DNA of 64,000 nt. Origin: Bedellia somnulentella (taxonomy: Eukaryota > Arthropoda > Insecta > Lepidoptera > Bedelliidae). Where the stretch lies: assembly GCA_963576735.1 (NCBI GenBank), contig OY755190.1, forward strand, positions 737,695-801,694, written 5' to 3'. Of this stretch, positions 22,609 through 32,834 are shown piece after piece. The position numbers were made by a program, and so were the translations under genes. The notes beneath the pieces are model-generated. The model saw nothing but the letters and a program-made list of their open reading frames with translations, had not been told where the DNA came from and searched no databases. The stretch's first letter is position 1. Each line of letters starts with the position of its first letter.

Positions 22609-22660
22609 ATTACAACAATTTATGCCCAAAAAATATATTAAATTCGATTTTTTTTATATT

Positions 22661-22940
22661 TCAATTTGAACACGCCCCAACGTGGGCAGGAAGTGAGCGT
22701 TTGAGTCGATTGTTCCAGAAGATTTTAATAGCGCTGCCATGCCGAGATCAAGAGACGTCGTGATATTTTGAAGTTTAGCACTTCATAAGTTACCCTCAGC
22801 TTTGACGAATGAAATATGTTTGGAGATTGTCTGAAGAATGTATAAAAGTCATCAGTGGAATTGGAAATGCAGTCTCGATAAATATATTAAAATACATCGT
22901 TTACACCGCCGATTCATATTTTTTACCACCCTTTTATTAC
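22661..22940. other. No gene or repeat recognised
   Basis: The 68-codon open frame here runs into the following A-element and is not supported. Confidence 0.45.
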
Positions 22941-23311
22941 ATACGCTATGAATCCCTAGAAGGGGTAGCCAGAGCTAAGGAATTAAAAATTCCACAGCTT
23001 CTTTTGGAAAGTTGAGTGGGGAAAAGATGGTGAAATAAAGTTTGTTGGTGATGGGTCTCCAACCGCATCGCCCAAAAATCCCTTAAAAGCCCAAAACCGT
23101 TAGTCGCCTCTTACGAACACCCACCTAGGGTAGCACTACCCTAGGTGGGTGTTCGTAAGAGGCGACTAACGGTTTTGGGCGGTGAAATAAAGTTTGTTGG
23201 TGATGGGTCTCCAACCGCATCGCCCAAAAATCCCTTAAAAGCCCAAAACCGTTAGTCGCCTCTTACGAACACCCACCTAGGGTAGTGCTATTCTAAACCG
23301 ACACTACACAG
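22941..23311 (-). repeat. A-element with internal hairpin and direct duplication
   Basis: A normal copy runs to CCACCTAGGGTAG at 23133. Its 44-base inverse complement follows (23136-23179, arm 23090-23133, 2-base spacer). Then comes a direct repeat of 23029-23133 at 23181-23285 before the normal head. The element is therefore about 150 bases longer than usual. Confidence 0.92.
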
Positions 23312-23587
23312 TTCACCCTTTTATTCAAGTGGTAAAGGGCAGAATTATCGTGGCTTTCAAAGGACAGCCACTTTCTAGCAGCACTTACAATCTTTTTTAA
23401 TCCCTTCACACATAATTTCAGAAAAGATTAAAGTTAGGGCTACAATTCAGGTTTTAAACCTATGCTTCTTTGGAACTAAAGTTCTTGAAGAAAGAAGTGG
23501 TTCTCACTGAGTCACATAGGTTGATAAACACAATTATGTTTAACGAAATTAATAATAACTACAATAATTAATATAGGTTAAGTCTTA

Positions 23588-23836
23588 GCTGTGTAGTGTC
23601 GGCTTAGAATAGCACTACCCCGTTTCTACCGATGGGTGTACGTAAGAGGCGACTAACGGTATTGGGGTTTTTAAGGCATTTTTGGGCGATGCGGCTGGAG
23701 ACCCATCACCAACAACCTTTACTTTACCATCCTTTTCCCACTCAATTTTCCAAATGTGGCTGAGGAATTTCTAATTCCTTAGCTCTGGCTACCCCTTCTA
23801 GGGATTTATAGCCGTGAGTATATGTATGTATGTATG
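23588..23836 (+). repeat. A-element, full length, flanked by a 32-bp duplication
   Basis: Complete copy with (TATG)n tail. Near-identical 32-base segments flank it (23554-23585 and 23845-23876, two mismatches; both contain CAATAATTAATATAGGTTA or the same with TA for CA). Confidence 0.92.
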
Positions 23837-23876
23837 AAATTTAAAATAACTATAATAATTAATATAGGTTATGTCT

Positions 23877-24076
23877 AGTGTCGGCCGACGACCACGGAGG
23901 ACACACCTGGACCAAATACAGAGTATGCTCAAAAAGGCCGGCGTCCGAAGTATGAAGAATAAAAGAGCATGTATGAAAATATTGATGGATGTAAACGAAG
24001 CTAGAGTTTTAACAGGATCGTACAAAGGGCCTACCCCAATGGGAAATAATGGCGTGAGTATATGTATGTATGTATG
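23877..24076 (+). mobile_element. 5'-truncated LINE copy (last ~190 bases)
   Basis: It begins at the GRPRRTHLDQI codons and ends in GGCGTGAGTATATGTATG. About 20 bases near the end (the AAGTGGCGATCGATAGTCTC block) are deleted. Confidence 0.9.
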
Positions 24077-24399
24077 AAATAATAACTAAAGATGGGACAT
24101 AAATTAATCTCCTTTTTCAATAGAACAACAGTACAGTAGGCACAATCTGCTACGGACAATCTCATTGCATTAGAATACCGATTTATCGTAATGAGGGAAA
24201 GCAATAAATATAGTTTAACGGCGTGAAGAACTATTAAGGGTGTTGCCCAATTTTCAGACAATATGAGAGGTCTAAGAGCCCTTTGTCGCCGTGTGAATTA
24301 TCGTCTAAATAATTTAGTGATTAGGAACACAGCGGTAATAAATTTAGTGATTGCCTAGTCAGTTTCACAAACTACTAAAAACTACAGAGAAATATACTT

Positions 24400-24566
24400 G
24401 CTGTGTAATGTCGGCTTAGAATAGCACTACCCCATTTCTTTCCATGGTTGTCCGTCAGAGGCGGCTAAGAGTTTTGGGGCATTTTAAGTGTTTTTTGAGT
24501 GATGCAAAGACCCATCACTGAAACACTTTGTGTTAACAGTGTTATTCGAAGCCGACACTACGCGGC
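24400..24566 (+). repeat. Chimeric A-element with head sequence at both ends
   Basis: The left half is a normal 5' head and core. At about 24530 it switches to the inverted head (GTGTTATTCGAAGCCGACAC), so both ends carry the same ~28 bases as inverted repeats and the LINE-type tail is missing. Confidence 0.82.
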
Positions 24567-26148
24567 TTATCGTATTTTGTGTGTAATCAGTCCTATTTTT
24601 AAATAATCTTGTCAAAGCCTATCTCCAATCATACATACAACATTTATCACAGCACAACTGAAGAGAGGCAATTATTATCGCAGACACAATAGGGGGTGCT
24701 TGACGAGCACAATGGGCTCTCGTCGCGGCCTGCGACCTGTAACAAGGCCTACCTCTGAAGGCTTCTTGGGTTCTTGAGGCCTTGTGTGGAGTTCTGTTAA
24801 TGACTGGGTGGTGTCTAGTTGTAGGCTTTGAGGATTGGTTGGGATCAATTGTGAAAGCTCAGAGGTGAGAACACAGTTGAAGCAGCCATATTAAGCTGTA
24901 TTATATTAAAAACTATCGAATCGAGTCAGGGGGGAGATATATAGGAAAATAAAGGACGATTGGCAATATATATTTCAAACCACATCGCCTAATAATCACT
25001 TATAAAGCCCAAAAACCCTAAGTCATCAGGGATGCGTTAACTACCTCATTTAAACGTTTTTTTCGCGCCATACTAATTGGGCACCTTATATATATTTAGA
25101 AAAATATTTCAATGAACGAATTTAAATAGTTTGATGTAAAGAGGATTATTGTTTTACATCCCATATACGGTGAAATGCAGCGATATGATAACTGATTTAT
25201 CAGACACCTCATAACCCTTCAAATCAAAATCGTCTTTTTAATTGTTCTTATCGGGAGTATTCTTCGAAGAGCAAGAATTAAGTCCATTAGAAAATGTTTT
25301 CGTGAACTTCAAAGAGCATCGTAATTCAATGACTCCGCCCAAACAAGTTAACGAAATGAGGATGCAATACAGTTCGCGAATACACGACACGCCATTAGTG
25401 AGCTGAACAGTGCGACCTTTCACTTCAGCAGACGGCAATTAAACCAACTTTTCACCGAACACGCTGCTAAATGTAATAGCGAACGCCAAAGTGCTTAGGC
25501 CGTTCTTTTCCCGCCACCAAGTGTCGTTTGCGGCATTAAATCTTTAATAAAACCCGTCATGCATCGCCCCGAAGCCCTTTGATTTCTCACTCGTGGAAAC
25601 CACGTCTCGTATCAAAGAAAATCACAACTCTTTTCATTGCGCACCGATAGAAAAAACAAGGACCATCCAGACAAGGCCTTTGCGCATCGTCTTAATTACT
25701 GTAGCAAGAGCTCAGCGTTGTTTGGTTGTGACCGTCTTCAATTTTGCAATACAAATAACAGGTTGTATAGAGAGCCAAAGGCGACATACTCCGAGGGCTC
25801 TCTATTGTGTGGTAGCCCTCAATGTCGTCTCGATTATCGGAAAGAAAACACTCATCTATATTTTAAATAATGATCAGGGCAAGAGGCGGGCGGAGGGCGA
25901 ACAATTGGGCAGGTTGATTAATTGTCCCGTATACAACAATAGGAAAAATGTCAATAGGGTCTCGCTATTCACGAGATCTTGTAGGGCAATGTTTAACAAT
26001 TTGTTATGGAGCATCTGGTAGAGGGAAGTTTGTTAAGATACCGATAATGTTCTTGTAATTGAATATTATAATTTGTAGGCTACGGGTTTATTTAGTGCTC
26101 AGATATAGAACAAAGATGCATGTTTAGAGCAGAAGACTGATATAGGTT
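24567..26148. other. 1.6 kb without a recognised gene
   Basis: 24640-24800 and 25200-26040 are less AT-rich. The 142-codon frame at 25593-26021 has no domain, and a competing frame overlaps it; I read it as chance. A faint A-type remnant (CCACATCGCCTAATAATCAC) lies near 24980. Confidence 0.4.
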
Positions 26149-26355
26149 AATAGCACTAACCTGTTTCTTACCGCGGGTGTAATAAGAGGCGACTTGAGGG
26201 TTTTAAGGCATTTAAGTGATTTTTCGGCGATGAGGCTGACCCATTACCAACATTGCTTTGTTTAACTATATTTTTTCACTAGATTCTAGATCTAGAATTT
26301 CTAATTTTGAAGCTCTGGTATTTATAGCCCCGAGTATGTATGAGCCTATGTATGT
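26149..26355 (+). repeat. A-element, degenerate
   Basis: TAATAGCACTAACCTGTTTC through GGCGATGAGGC to TTTATAGCCCCGAGTATGTA; head truncated. Confidence 0.75.
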
Positions 26356-26516
26356 TTCATAAAGAGACACTCCAATATAAATATGAAGAAATGAAAACTT
26401 GAGTTGCACCTTCGTTAGCGTGGAAATCTATAAAGCTTATGATCTCACCCTTGTACACTCAGCCACATGATAACAAACAAACATTGTGCTAAACGATCTT
26501 ATTAATGACATAGATA

Positions 26517-26642
26517 CACACACATACTCACGACTATAAATCCCTTTTAAGGGTAGCCAGAGCTAAGGAATTAGAAATTCCTTTGCCACTTTTGGATAGT
26601 TCAGTGAGAAAAAGATGGTAAAATAAAGGTTGTTGGTGATGA
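26517..26642 (-). repeat. A-element, 5'-truncated
   Basis: The tail half only, from ACATACTCACGACTATAAAT to GGTTGTTGGTGATGA, as expected from incomplete reverse transcription. Confidence 0.88.
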
Positions 26643-27209
26643 CTAATTACTTGTGTTAAAAATATAAAATATATAAATATAAAAATAGAATACAAAATTG
26701 TCGAAAAAACAACCTAAACTATTAGAACGGAGCCCTCCTATTTTTTTATCATTGCTAAATTACTTGTGGTGTTAACACATATGTAAATACATTCAAAGCA
26801 AATGAATTATTTCACCAACCCGACTCGAATCTTTTACTACAAGCAATCACAATCCTTAAATAGAAACAAATCGACATTACCATAAAAATATAAAAAGTGG
26901 GAAAACTTAAAATTAATTCATGACTACCCTAGGAAGTTATGCATTTCAAGATTTCCCGGTCGCCGAGAGTACTTTAAAGAATATTATTTCCATTCGAGCA
27001 GACATGTGAGATTGAATTTGGCTTATTGGCTAAGAGTTTTTCGTTAGCCAAATAAAGTGAGCATGAGACATCTCATACGCGATCTTTAAAAGCTGAATTT
27101 AACATCAAAGTTAAACTTAGTCGAAAGATTTGTGTTGCTTTGAAATGGTGAGTGCAGTTGCAGTAGTCATATTAAGAAAATATGAAGGGTTGAATAGCAT
27201 TAGTGCTTT
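26643..27209. other. No gene or repeat recognised
   Basis: AT-rich, with no frame and no repeat match within the window. Confidence 0.45.
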
Positions 27210-27220
27210 TTGTGAATAGT

Positions 27221-30200
27221 ACATACATACATACATACATATTCTCACGCCGTTAGTTCCCATTGGGGTAGGCAGAGACTATCGATCGCCACTTTGTACG
27301 ATCCTGGCAAACCTCTCTGGCTTCGTTTACATCCATCAATCTTTTCATACATGCTCTTTTATTCTTCATACTGCGGACACCTGCCTTTTTGAGCACATTT
27401 TCTATTTGATCCAAATGTGTCCTCCGAGGTCGTCCTCTACTAACATTACCTTCCACATTGGCTCTATATATCTCTTTCACCAATTTACTGTCATCCATCC
27501 TCTCTATGTGCCCAAACCATCTCAACATTCCTTTTTCTATCTTTCTTACAATATCATCTTTTACACCACACCTTTCACGAATCACATCATTCCTCACACG
27601 ATCACATAACCTTACATTACACACTTTTCTGAGGGATCTCATTTCTACTGCATTCACTCTACTTTCATGCTTCTTCTGCCACACCCAACATTCACTGCCA
27701 TACATAAGCGTAGGAACGAGGACAGCATCATGCACAGCCATTCGGGCCTTTTCAGACACCGACTGACTAGACATTAGACTATCCAGTGCTCCATTTACCG
27801 CATTACCCTTTTTCACTCTTCTCTCGATATCTTCATCACACTTTCCATCCCTAGTAAACAAACTTCCCAAATATACAAACTCTTTCACTTGTTCCACTTT
27901 CTTACCATTAATCTCAATCACGCATTCGGTCATATTCACCTCTCTCTCAAAAACCATAGTTTTTGTTTTATCCACATTCACCCTCATTCCCTTTTTTTCA
28001 AAAGACGCACATGCAATATTCATCATCTCTTGCAGCTCTTCCACCGATGATGCAAGTAGCACTTGATCGTCGGCATATAAGAGGCATTTAATGATGAATC
28101 CACCCATTCTCAATCCATAATCACTTTCACGAAACTCTGTTAAACAGTCATCCATGAACAAATTGAAGAGCCACGGGGAAGCTACACAACCCTGTCGGAC
28201 ACCCCGAGAGATCCCGAACCAGTCAGTATTTTCCCCGTTTACTCTCACACATGCACTGGAATCCTCATAGAGTGATACCAGTGCACGTATAAGTTGGCTC
28301 CCCGAGCCGAACTTGGATAACACCTCCCATAAACACTTTCTTACCACCCTATCATACGCCTTCTCTAAATCAATGAAGGAGCAATACACCTTTCGGTTCT
28401 TAGCTAAGAACTTTTCGGTGATGCTCCTTAAAGAGAAGATTTGGTCCATACATCCCATTCCCTTTCTAAATCCTGCTTGCACATCCCAAATTTTATCATC
28501 CGTTTCATTCATCACTCTTTCAATCAAAACCTTTGCATACAATTTACCGACAATGCTGAGAAGGCTAATTCCACGGTAGTTTCTAGCCTCCTGGTGTGAC
28601 CCCTTTCCTTTATATAAAGGCACAATTACCCCTTTGCACCAGTCTTGTGGCACTTTGCCACTCGACCAGCATTTTTGGAAAAGGAAGTACAACCAGGAAG
28701 CCACCACCCCTTTACCAGCCCTCAGCATTTCAGTGTTTATCCTGTCATACCCTGCCGCTTTCCCTAGTTTCATACTTTTCATTGCTTTCATTATTTCTTC
28801 CATACTGATCTCACTGTCACTAAAGTCACCCATAACGTCGTTCCAATCAACATTACTGCTGATTGGCGAAGAAATGGATGAATCCTCTTTTTCAAAGAGT
28901 CCCTCAAAATAGTTCTTCCATACTCGTCTTATGCTACTTTCATCCGTCGCCAATTCACCCTGTTCATCTCTCACAACATTCACTCTCGTGTTTTGGGAAA
29001 CTCCCTTTTCTTTCCGGATATATTTCCAGAACAACTTTTGGTTATTCCGGAAATTATCAGAGAGTTTCCTCTCACACCATTCTATCAGATCACGCTTTTT
29101 CTTTTCTATTTTCTTCTTAACCTCATTCTTAACTCTCTTATATTCATCTTCACTATTCTTCACTACATCATCTGTTACTCTCGCATCCATTCGTTTACTA
29201 GCTTTAATCGCTAGTAAATCTAACCAAGCTTTCTTCTTATCTCCAACTGCCTCTTTCACATCTTTATCCCACCAACTTGTTGGTGGTCTATTTGTTCTTT
29301 TACTCAATCCACATACTTCCGTCGCACATTCAACCATTGACGATTTGAGCACATCCCATACTTCTTCTATTTCCAATTCATCCTTCATCTCCACGCAACT
29401 TAGCCTGTCGTCCAATTTCTTCATATATTCATCTCTAATATTTTCATCCTCTTCCAATTTCTCCACTTTTATTCTCGCAAATTCAGTTGTCGACACTTTG
29501 GTCCTGTGACGCCAACGCGTGCACAGTCCCCTTAATCGTGATATCACGAGAAAGTGGTCCGTGCCAACGTTAATGCCCCTATGGACTCTGGTGTCAACAA
29601 CCTTTGCTCTTAGCCTTTCATCCACTATCACAAAATCTATCATACTTCTCTCGCTTCCTCTCTGTCTAGTATACATATGGATATCTTTGTGTTCAAACAA
29701 CGTATTCGTAACACAAAGATTCCTCTCCAAACATACATCAATCACTTTCTCACCATTCTCGTTCACTCTTTTATCACCAAACTTTCCTAAAACTCTTTCA
29801 CAACCGTTGCGTGACACACCAACCCAACCATTAAAATCTCCTAACATAACAATTTTCTCATTTTCATCACACCCATTCGCAACATCGTCTAACAGATTCC
29901 AAAACTCCTCCCTCTCGGATAGTGATCTGGACATGTCCGGAGCATAAACGCAAATTATGCGCATCCGGACAAGCCCTACCTTCACCTTTATCCATAGGAG
30001 CCTTGGACTCACACACGCATAATCTTTCATACACTTAGCCATCCTTTCAGATATCAGAAGTCCCACGCCTTGGCAAGCTCTGTCACTCTCGGCAACTCCC
30101 GACCAGATAGCTGTAAATGGGCCAAGTTGTGAAACCTCTTTTTCCTTGCGCTTCGTTTCATTTACACACAGAAAATCTAGTTTTCTTTCTTCCATAATCA

Positions 30201-30630
30201 AACATACTTCATCTAATTTTTCATGCATCCCTCTACACACATTCATCGTACTAAAGCGGGTCTCTTTAGCCCACTTTTCGCCCCGTGAGGAACCACGGCG
30301 TGATGAGTGGCGAGCCACATCGCCGCCACCGCGTTTAATTGTAGTTTCTAAACACATTCGGTTCCCACGTTAAGCAAGGGAAATATACTGTCCGCCTAGC
30401 CAGAGCCCCGCTTGACTAGGTAAGGTTATTTAGTACCCGGAGTTCACCAGGCTCCGGGACGGCGGCACGCTAACGACCAGGCTCACCCCTGGCCACGCAT
30501 CCCTCGGCACGGCAGACCTTGGATTGGTGTAGGGGCGAAGATGAAAAAAGCCCTTTTCCCTTAGTCGACTTCTACGACACCCACGGGAAGAGATGGGGTA
30601 GTGCTATTCTATGCCGACACTACACAGCTA
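27221..30630 (-). mobile_element. Full-length RTE-like LINE with target-site duplication
   Basis: The element is about 3.4 kb. Its 5' end (near 30630) begins with the sequence that heads the A-elements. A ~270-base leader is followed by one long frame. The stop codon is only about 33 bases before the end, and the 3' end is a (TATG)n run. Both sides carry the identical 11-mer TTGTGAATAGT (27210-27220 and 30631-30641). A very short 3' UTR, a microsatellite tail and a single APE-RT frame are typical of RTE-type LINEs; the exact clade is not settled. The target was an older, 5'-truncated plus-strand copy of the same family, resuming at 30642. Confidence 0.93.
27253..30357 (-). CDS. LINE endonuclease-reverse transcriptase polyprotein, 1034 aa
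   Basis: Uninterrupted frame. The apurinic-like endonuclease occupies roughly residues 35-275, with Glu67 in VNETK, GDFN at 173-176, MIDFVIV near 240 and TDH at 266-268. A basic, helical linker (about 360-450) precedes the reverse transcriptase (about 520-830). The RT shows the fingers motif LGKAAGYD, motif A FIDLEKAYD (661-669), motif B GVRQGCVASPW (719-729) and the catalytic YADD (761-764). The C-terminal part contains the recurring MLRWFGHIERMD stretch and ends in WRSIVSAYPNGN. The expected TWNV near the start reads TMNV, a possible loss of an aromatic residue. Initiation at the first Met follows AACCGA. The protein nicks target DNA and copies LINE RNA into the break. All catalytic residues I can check are present, so the copy may be competent or only recently dead. 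Confidence 0.92.
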   Translation of the reverse strand: MCLETTIKRGGGDVARHSSRRGSSRGEKWAKETRFSTMNVCRGMHEKLDEVCLIMEERKLDFLCVNETKRKEKEVSQLGPFTAIWSGVAESDRACQGVGLLISERMAKCMKDYACVSPRLLWIKVKVGLVRMRIICVYAPDMSRSLSEREEFWNLLDDVANGCDENEKIVMLGDFNGWVGVSRNGCERVLGKFGDKRVNENGEKVIDVCLERNLCVTNTLFEHKDIHMYTRQRGSERSMIDFVIVDERLRAKVVDTRVHRGINVGTDHFLVISRLRGLCTRWRHRTKVSTTEFARIKVEKLEEDENIRDEYMKKLDDRLSCVEMKDELEIEEVWDVLKSSMVECATEVCGLSKRTNRPPTSWWDKDVKEAVGDKKKAWLDLLAIKASKRMDARVTDDVVKNSEDEYKRVKNEVKKKIEKKKRDLIEWCERKLSDNFRNNQKLFWKYIRKEKGVSQNTRVNVVRDEQGELATDESSIRRVWKNYFEGLFEKEDSSISSPISSNVDWNDVMGDFSDSEISMEEIMKAMKSMKLGKAAGYDRINTEMLRAGKGVVASWLYFLFQKCWSSGKVPQDWCKGVIVPLYKGKGSHQEARNYRGISLLSIVGKLYAKVLIERVMNETDDKIWDVQAGFRKGMGCMDQIFSLRSITEKFLAKNRKVYCSFIDLEKAYDRVVRKCLWEVLSKFGSGSQLIRALVSLYEDSSACVRVNGENTDWFGISRGVRQGCVASPWLFNLFMDDCLTEFRESDYGLRMGGFIIKCLLYADDQVLLASSVEELQEMMNIACASFEKKGMRVNVDKTKTMVFEREVNMTECVIEINGKKVEQVKEFVYLGSLFTRDGKCDEDIERRVKKGNAVNGALDSLMSSQSVSEKARMAVHDAVLVPTLMYGSECWVWQKKHESRVNAVEMRSLRKVCNVRLCDRVRNDVIRERCGVKDDIVRKIEKGMLRWFGHIERMDDSKLVKEIYRANVEGNVSRGRPRRTHLDQIENVLKKAGVRSMKNKRACMKRLMDVNEAREVCQDRTKWRSIVSAYPNGN

Positions 30631-30641
30631 TTGTGAATAGT

Positions 30642-30809
30642 ATTGTTAATAAAGGACGATCTCGAAGGACACATTTGGATCAAATCTATATCTATACTTA
30701 TAATAAATCTGTAGAGAGGTCAATTCTGTACATGAAATATATTTTCAAAATAACTATCAGGTGGTGATAAGGGATCGATACTGATGCCAAAAATGCAATC
30801 AGTAAAATT

Positions 30810-30851
<42 letters not shown>

Positions 30852-31790
30852 GGTTTGTATGTTCCTTATGGAAACAAAAACTACTCGACGGATTTTAACG
30901 AAACTTGGTACACTTATTCTCCATACTCCTGGGCAGGTTTTTGTATACTTTCCAGCAGAGTAGAAAAGGGGAATTTTGGGAAATTTTGGGAAAACGGGAG
31001 AAGTTACTACATTTTTTAAGCCTCCGTCGCGTGTGCAGCCTTAATGGTTAAACTTACATAGAAATTATGTATGACGGAAATATTCTTCATAAAATTATCT
31101 AAAAAAAAATCCGTAACAGTTTATGTCTATCTTTTACGGTTGACTCACAATAACACGTGTAATTCCTGATAGCTTAGCAGTTCGGAACATTCTGATTATA
31201 TTTGTTTACTCTTACGTTTGTAAACCTCTCACTCATCCCTAATTTAAAAAAGGTTACATTATTACCTATTCAATAAAAAAAGAATCATAGAAATCGGTAG
31301 AGAAACACCGAAATTATACATAAAATAAGCCATCGCGCCCGTGACCAAAACCGAATCGTTACTAATTTACATATAACATACTAGATGGCGCCAGTAGTTG
31401 CAGTAATGATTTATTTTTTAGATTGTTATAAATACTTCATAGCGTTTTATTCCAAAATTTGCTATTAAACGGAAATACTGAACCGTTCATTAAAGCGCAT
31501 TAAAAATCACCAAACTACACTGTTTAGGGAGTGCTACAAATTTAATAAATTGAAAACATTGCGCTGAATTTCACAATGCTTGAGCAGTGACTAAAGAAAG
31601 AAACCTCAGATATTTAAAAAACAACGCTACCCGTGCGAAGCTGGGACGATCCACTATAGAGAATAAAAGAGCATGTGTGAAGATATTGATGGATGTAAAT
31701 GAAGCTAGAGAGGTTTGCTACGATCGTACAAAGTGGTAATCGATAACATCTGCCTACCCCAATGGTGTATGTGTATTTATATATGCTTTA
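30642..31790 (+). mobile_element. Older LINE copy split by a Helitron
   Basis: LINE coding remnants at 30642-30690 (AAAGGACGATCTCGAAGGAC) and 31658-31790 (GAATAAAAGAGCATGTGTGA to GCCTACCCCAATGG). The full-length LINE landed at its left end, and a Helitron sits between the two parts; about 40 bases are missing at the join. Confidence 0.82.
30691..31657 (+). mobile_element. Non-autonomous Helitron
   Basis: Starts TCTATACTTATAATAAATCT after an A and ends with the lepidopteran Helitron-type terminus (ACCCGTGCGAAGCTGGGACG ... CCACTAT), where the canonical CTAG reads CTAT. It contains a (GTCT)n tract at 30812-30850. The line ACTCGACGGATTTTAACGAA is typical of this group as I recall it. No coding sequence. 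Confidence 0.8.
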
Positions 31791-31863
31791 TATGGATAAA
31801 ATTCCTTACATAAGTTCCTTTAATAACACAGTATCAAGTATTTAAATGATTGTCAAAGTTTGT

Positions 31864-32040
31864 GTGCTCAAAAAGGCAGGTGGCCGAAGTACGAAGAATA
31901 AAAGAGCATGTATGAAAAGATTGATGTATGTGAATAAAGCTAGAGAGGTTTGCCAGGATCGTACAAAGTGGCGATCGATAGTCTCTGCCTACCCCAATGG
32001 GAACTAACGGCGTGAGAATATGTATGTATGTATGTATGTC
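31864..32040 (+). mobile_element. 5'-truncated LINE copy (last ~170 bases)
   Basis: GTGCTCAAAAAGGCAGGTGG through CGATCGATAGTCTCTGCCTA to GGCGTGAGAATATGTATG plus a TATG run. Close to the full LINE in sequence, including the GAATATG tail variant. Confidence 0.92.
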
Positions 32041-32600
32041 AAAGTTTGCAAGAAATTATGGTGATATATTAATTAATGCATATATATTTGTATTAGAACG
32101 CTACTTGAACTGCTAGTTTAAAAAAAAAACTTCAATCCACCCCTCTGCCTACCCAATTCCAATAAAAAACCGCGAAACACCTCAAAACCAGTAGCCATAC
32201 CCCAAACACGATATACTCTATAGGATTAACATACTAACTTAATGAACACCCTTAAGGCTTACATATTCTCTCTACACGGACATCTCGGGACACGCAAGGG
32301 GGTGACCTACCCCCGTAGTGGGGTGGGGTAGGTCTTAGCACGGACGTCTTTGAAACCCGTTAAATGTTGTCTTCTAAGAGTAATTTATCCGTGAATCGGC
32401 GGATTTGATAGTCTCGCTTTTGTTTGAATTGCACATGTCTCAGAAAGGAAATATGCTGGGTTTATGTACGGTTTTTCAGAGATGTGGAAGTTGGTTTATG
32501 TACATTTTACAAATACAAAGATTTAAAAAAATGAAAACTTGGCTAGTATACCCAAGAATATAAAATATTAAGTAAATTCCGTCCAATAATAAAGTAACAC
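32041..32600. other. No gene or repeat recognised
   Basis: It contains a small inverted GC block (GGTGACCTACCCCCGTAGTG with GGGTGGGGTAGGTC) at 32300-32332. It is otherwise single-copy within the window. Confidence 0.4.
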
Positions 32601-32604
32601 TAAC

Positions 32605-32830
32605 AATGCAAGACGTGCGAAGTGTAAAGTATAAAATGACATGTATGAATAGTTAGATAAATGTAAATGAAACCCGAGAGGTTCACCAATGTCGAAAAAA
32701 CTGGCAACCGATAGTAATTTTAATATGCGTTGATAATTACACAGATTCTGCCTTTGTCAGGATCGTTCAAACTGGCGATCGAGAGTCTCTGCCTACCCCA
32801 ACGAGATATATGACGTGAGTGTGAGTGGGT
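32605..32830 (+). mobile_element. Very degenerate LINE 3' ends
   Basis: Two partial matches: GCAAGACGTGCGAAGTGTAA to GGCAACCGATAG, and GTCAGGATCGTTCAAACTGG to GACGTGAGTGTGAGTG. Confidence 0.65.
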
Positions 32831-32834
32831 AGTT

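Larger units (their letters stand above)
18003..22660. repeat. Tandem segmental duplication, copy 1 (18003-19495) and copy 2 (19502-22660)
   Basis: Copy 1 and copy 2 match base for base over long runs (for example CATGACTACGAATCCTGA at 18007 and 19507, and CATACGATCGATAGTCTCTG at 18660 and 20158), offset about 1500. Both end with TATCGAAGTAATATCAAGTC then AACAATTTATGCCCAAAAAA. Copy 2 is longer because of a piggyBac-like element (20394-21733), a SINE T (22246-22608) and an extra 220 bases (21975-22197) where copy 1 has an inverted SINE T. Confidence 0.9.

Noticed and set aside
25593..26021. 142-codon open frame in a GC-richer block
   Set aside because: A second overlapping frame is open as well, the product has no recognisable motif, and no repeat or gene family fits.
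28313..29947. Several long plus-strand frames
   Set aside because: They lie antisense to the LINE polyprotein and are Ser/Thr/Phe-rich shadows of its codons.
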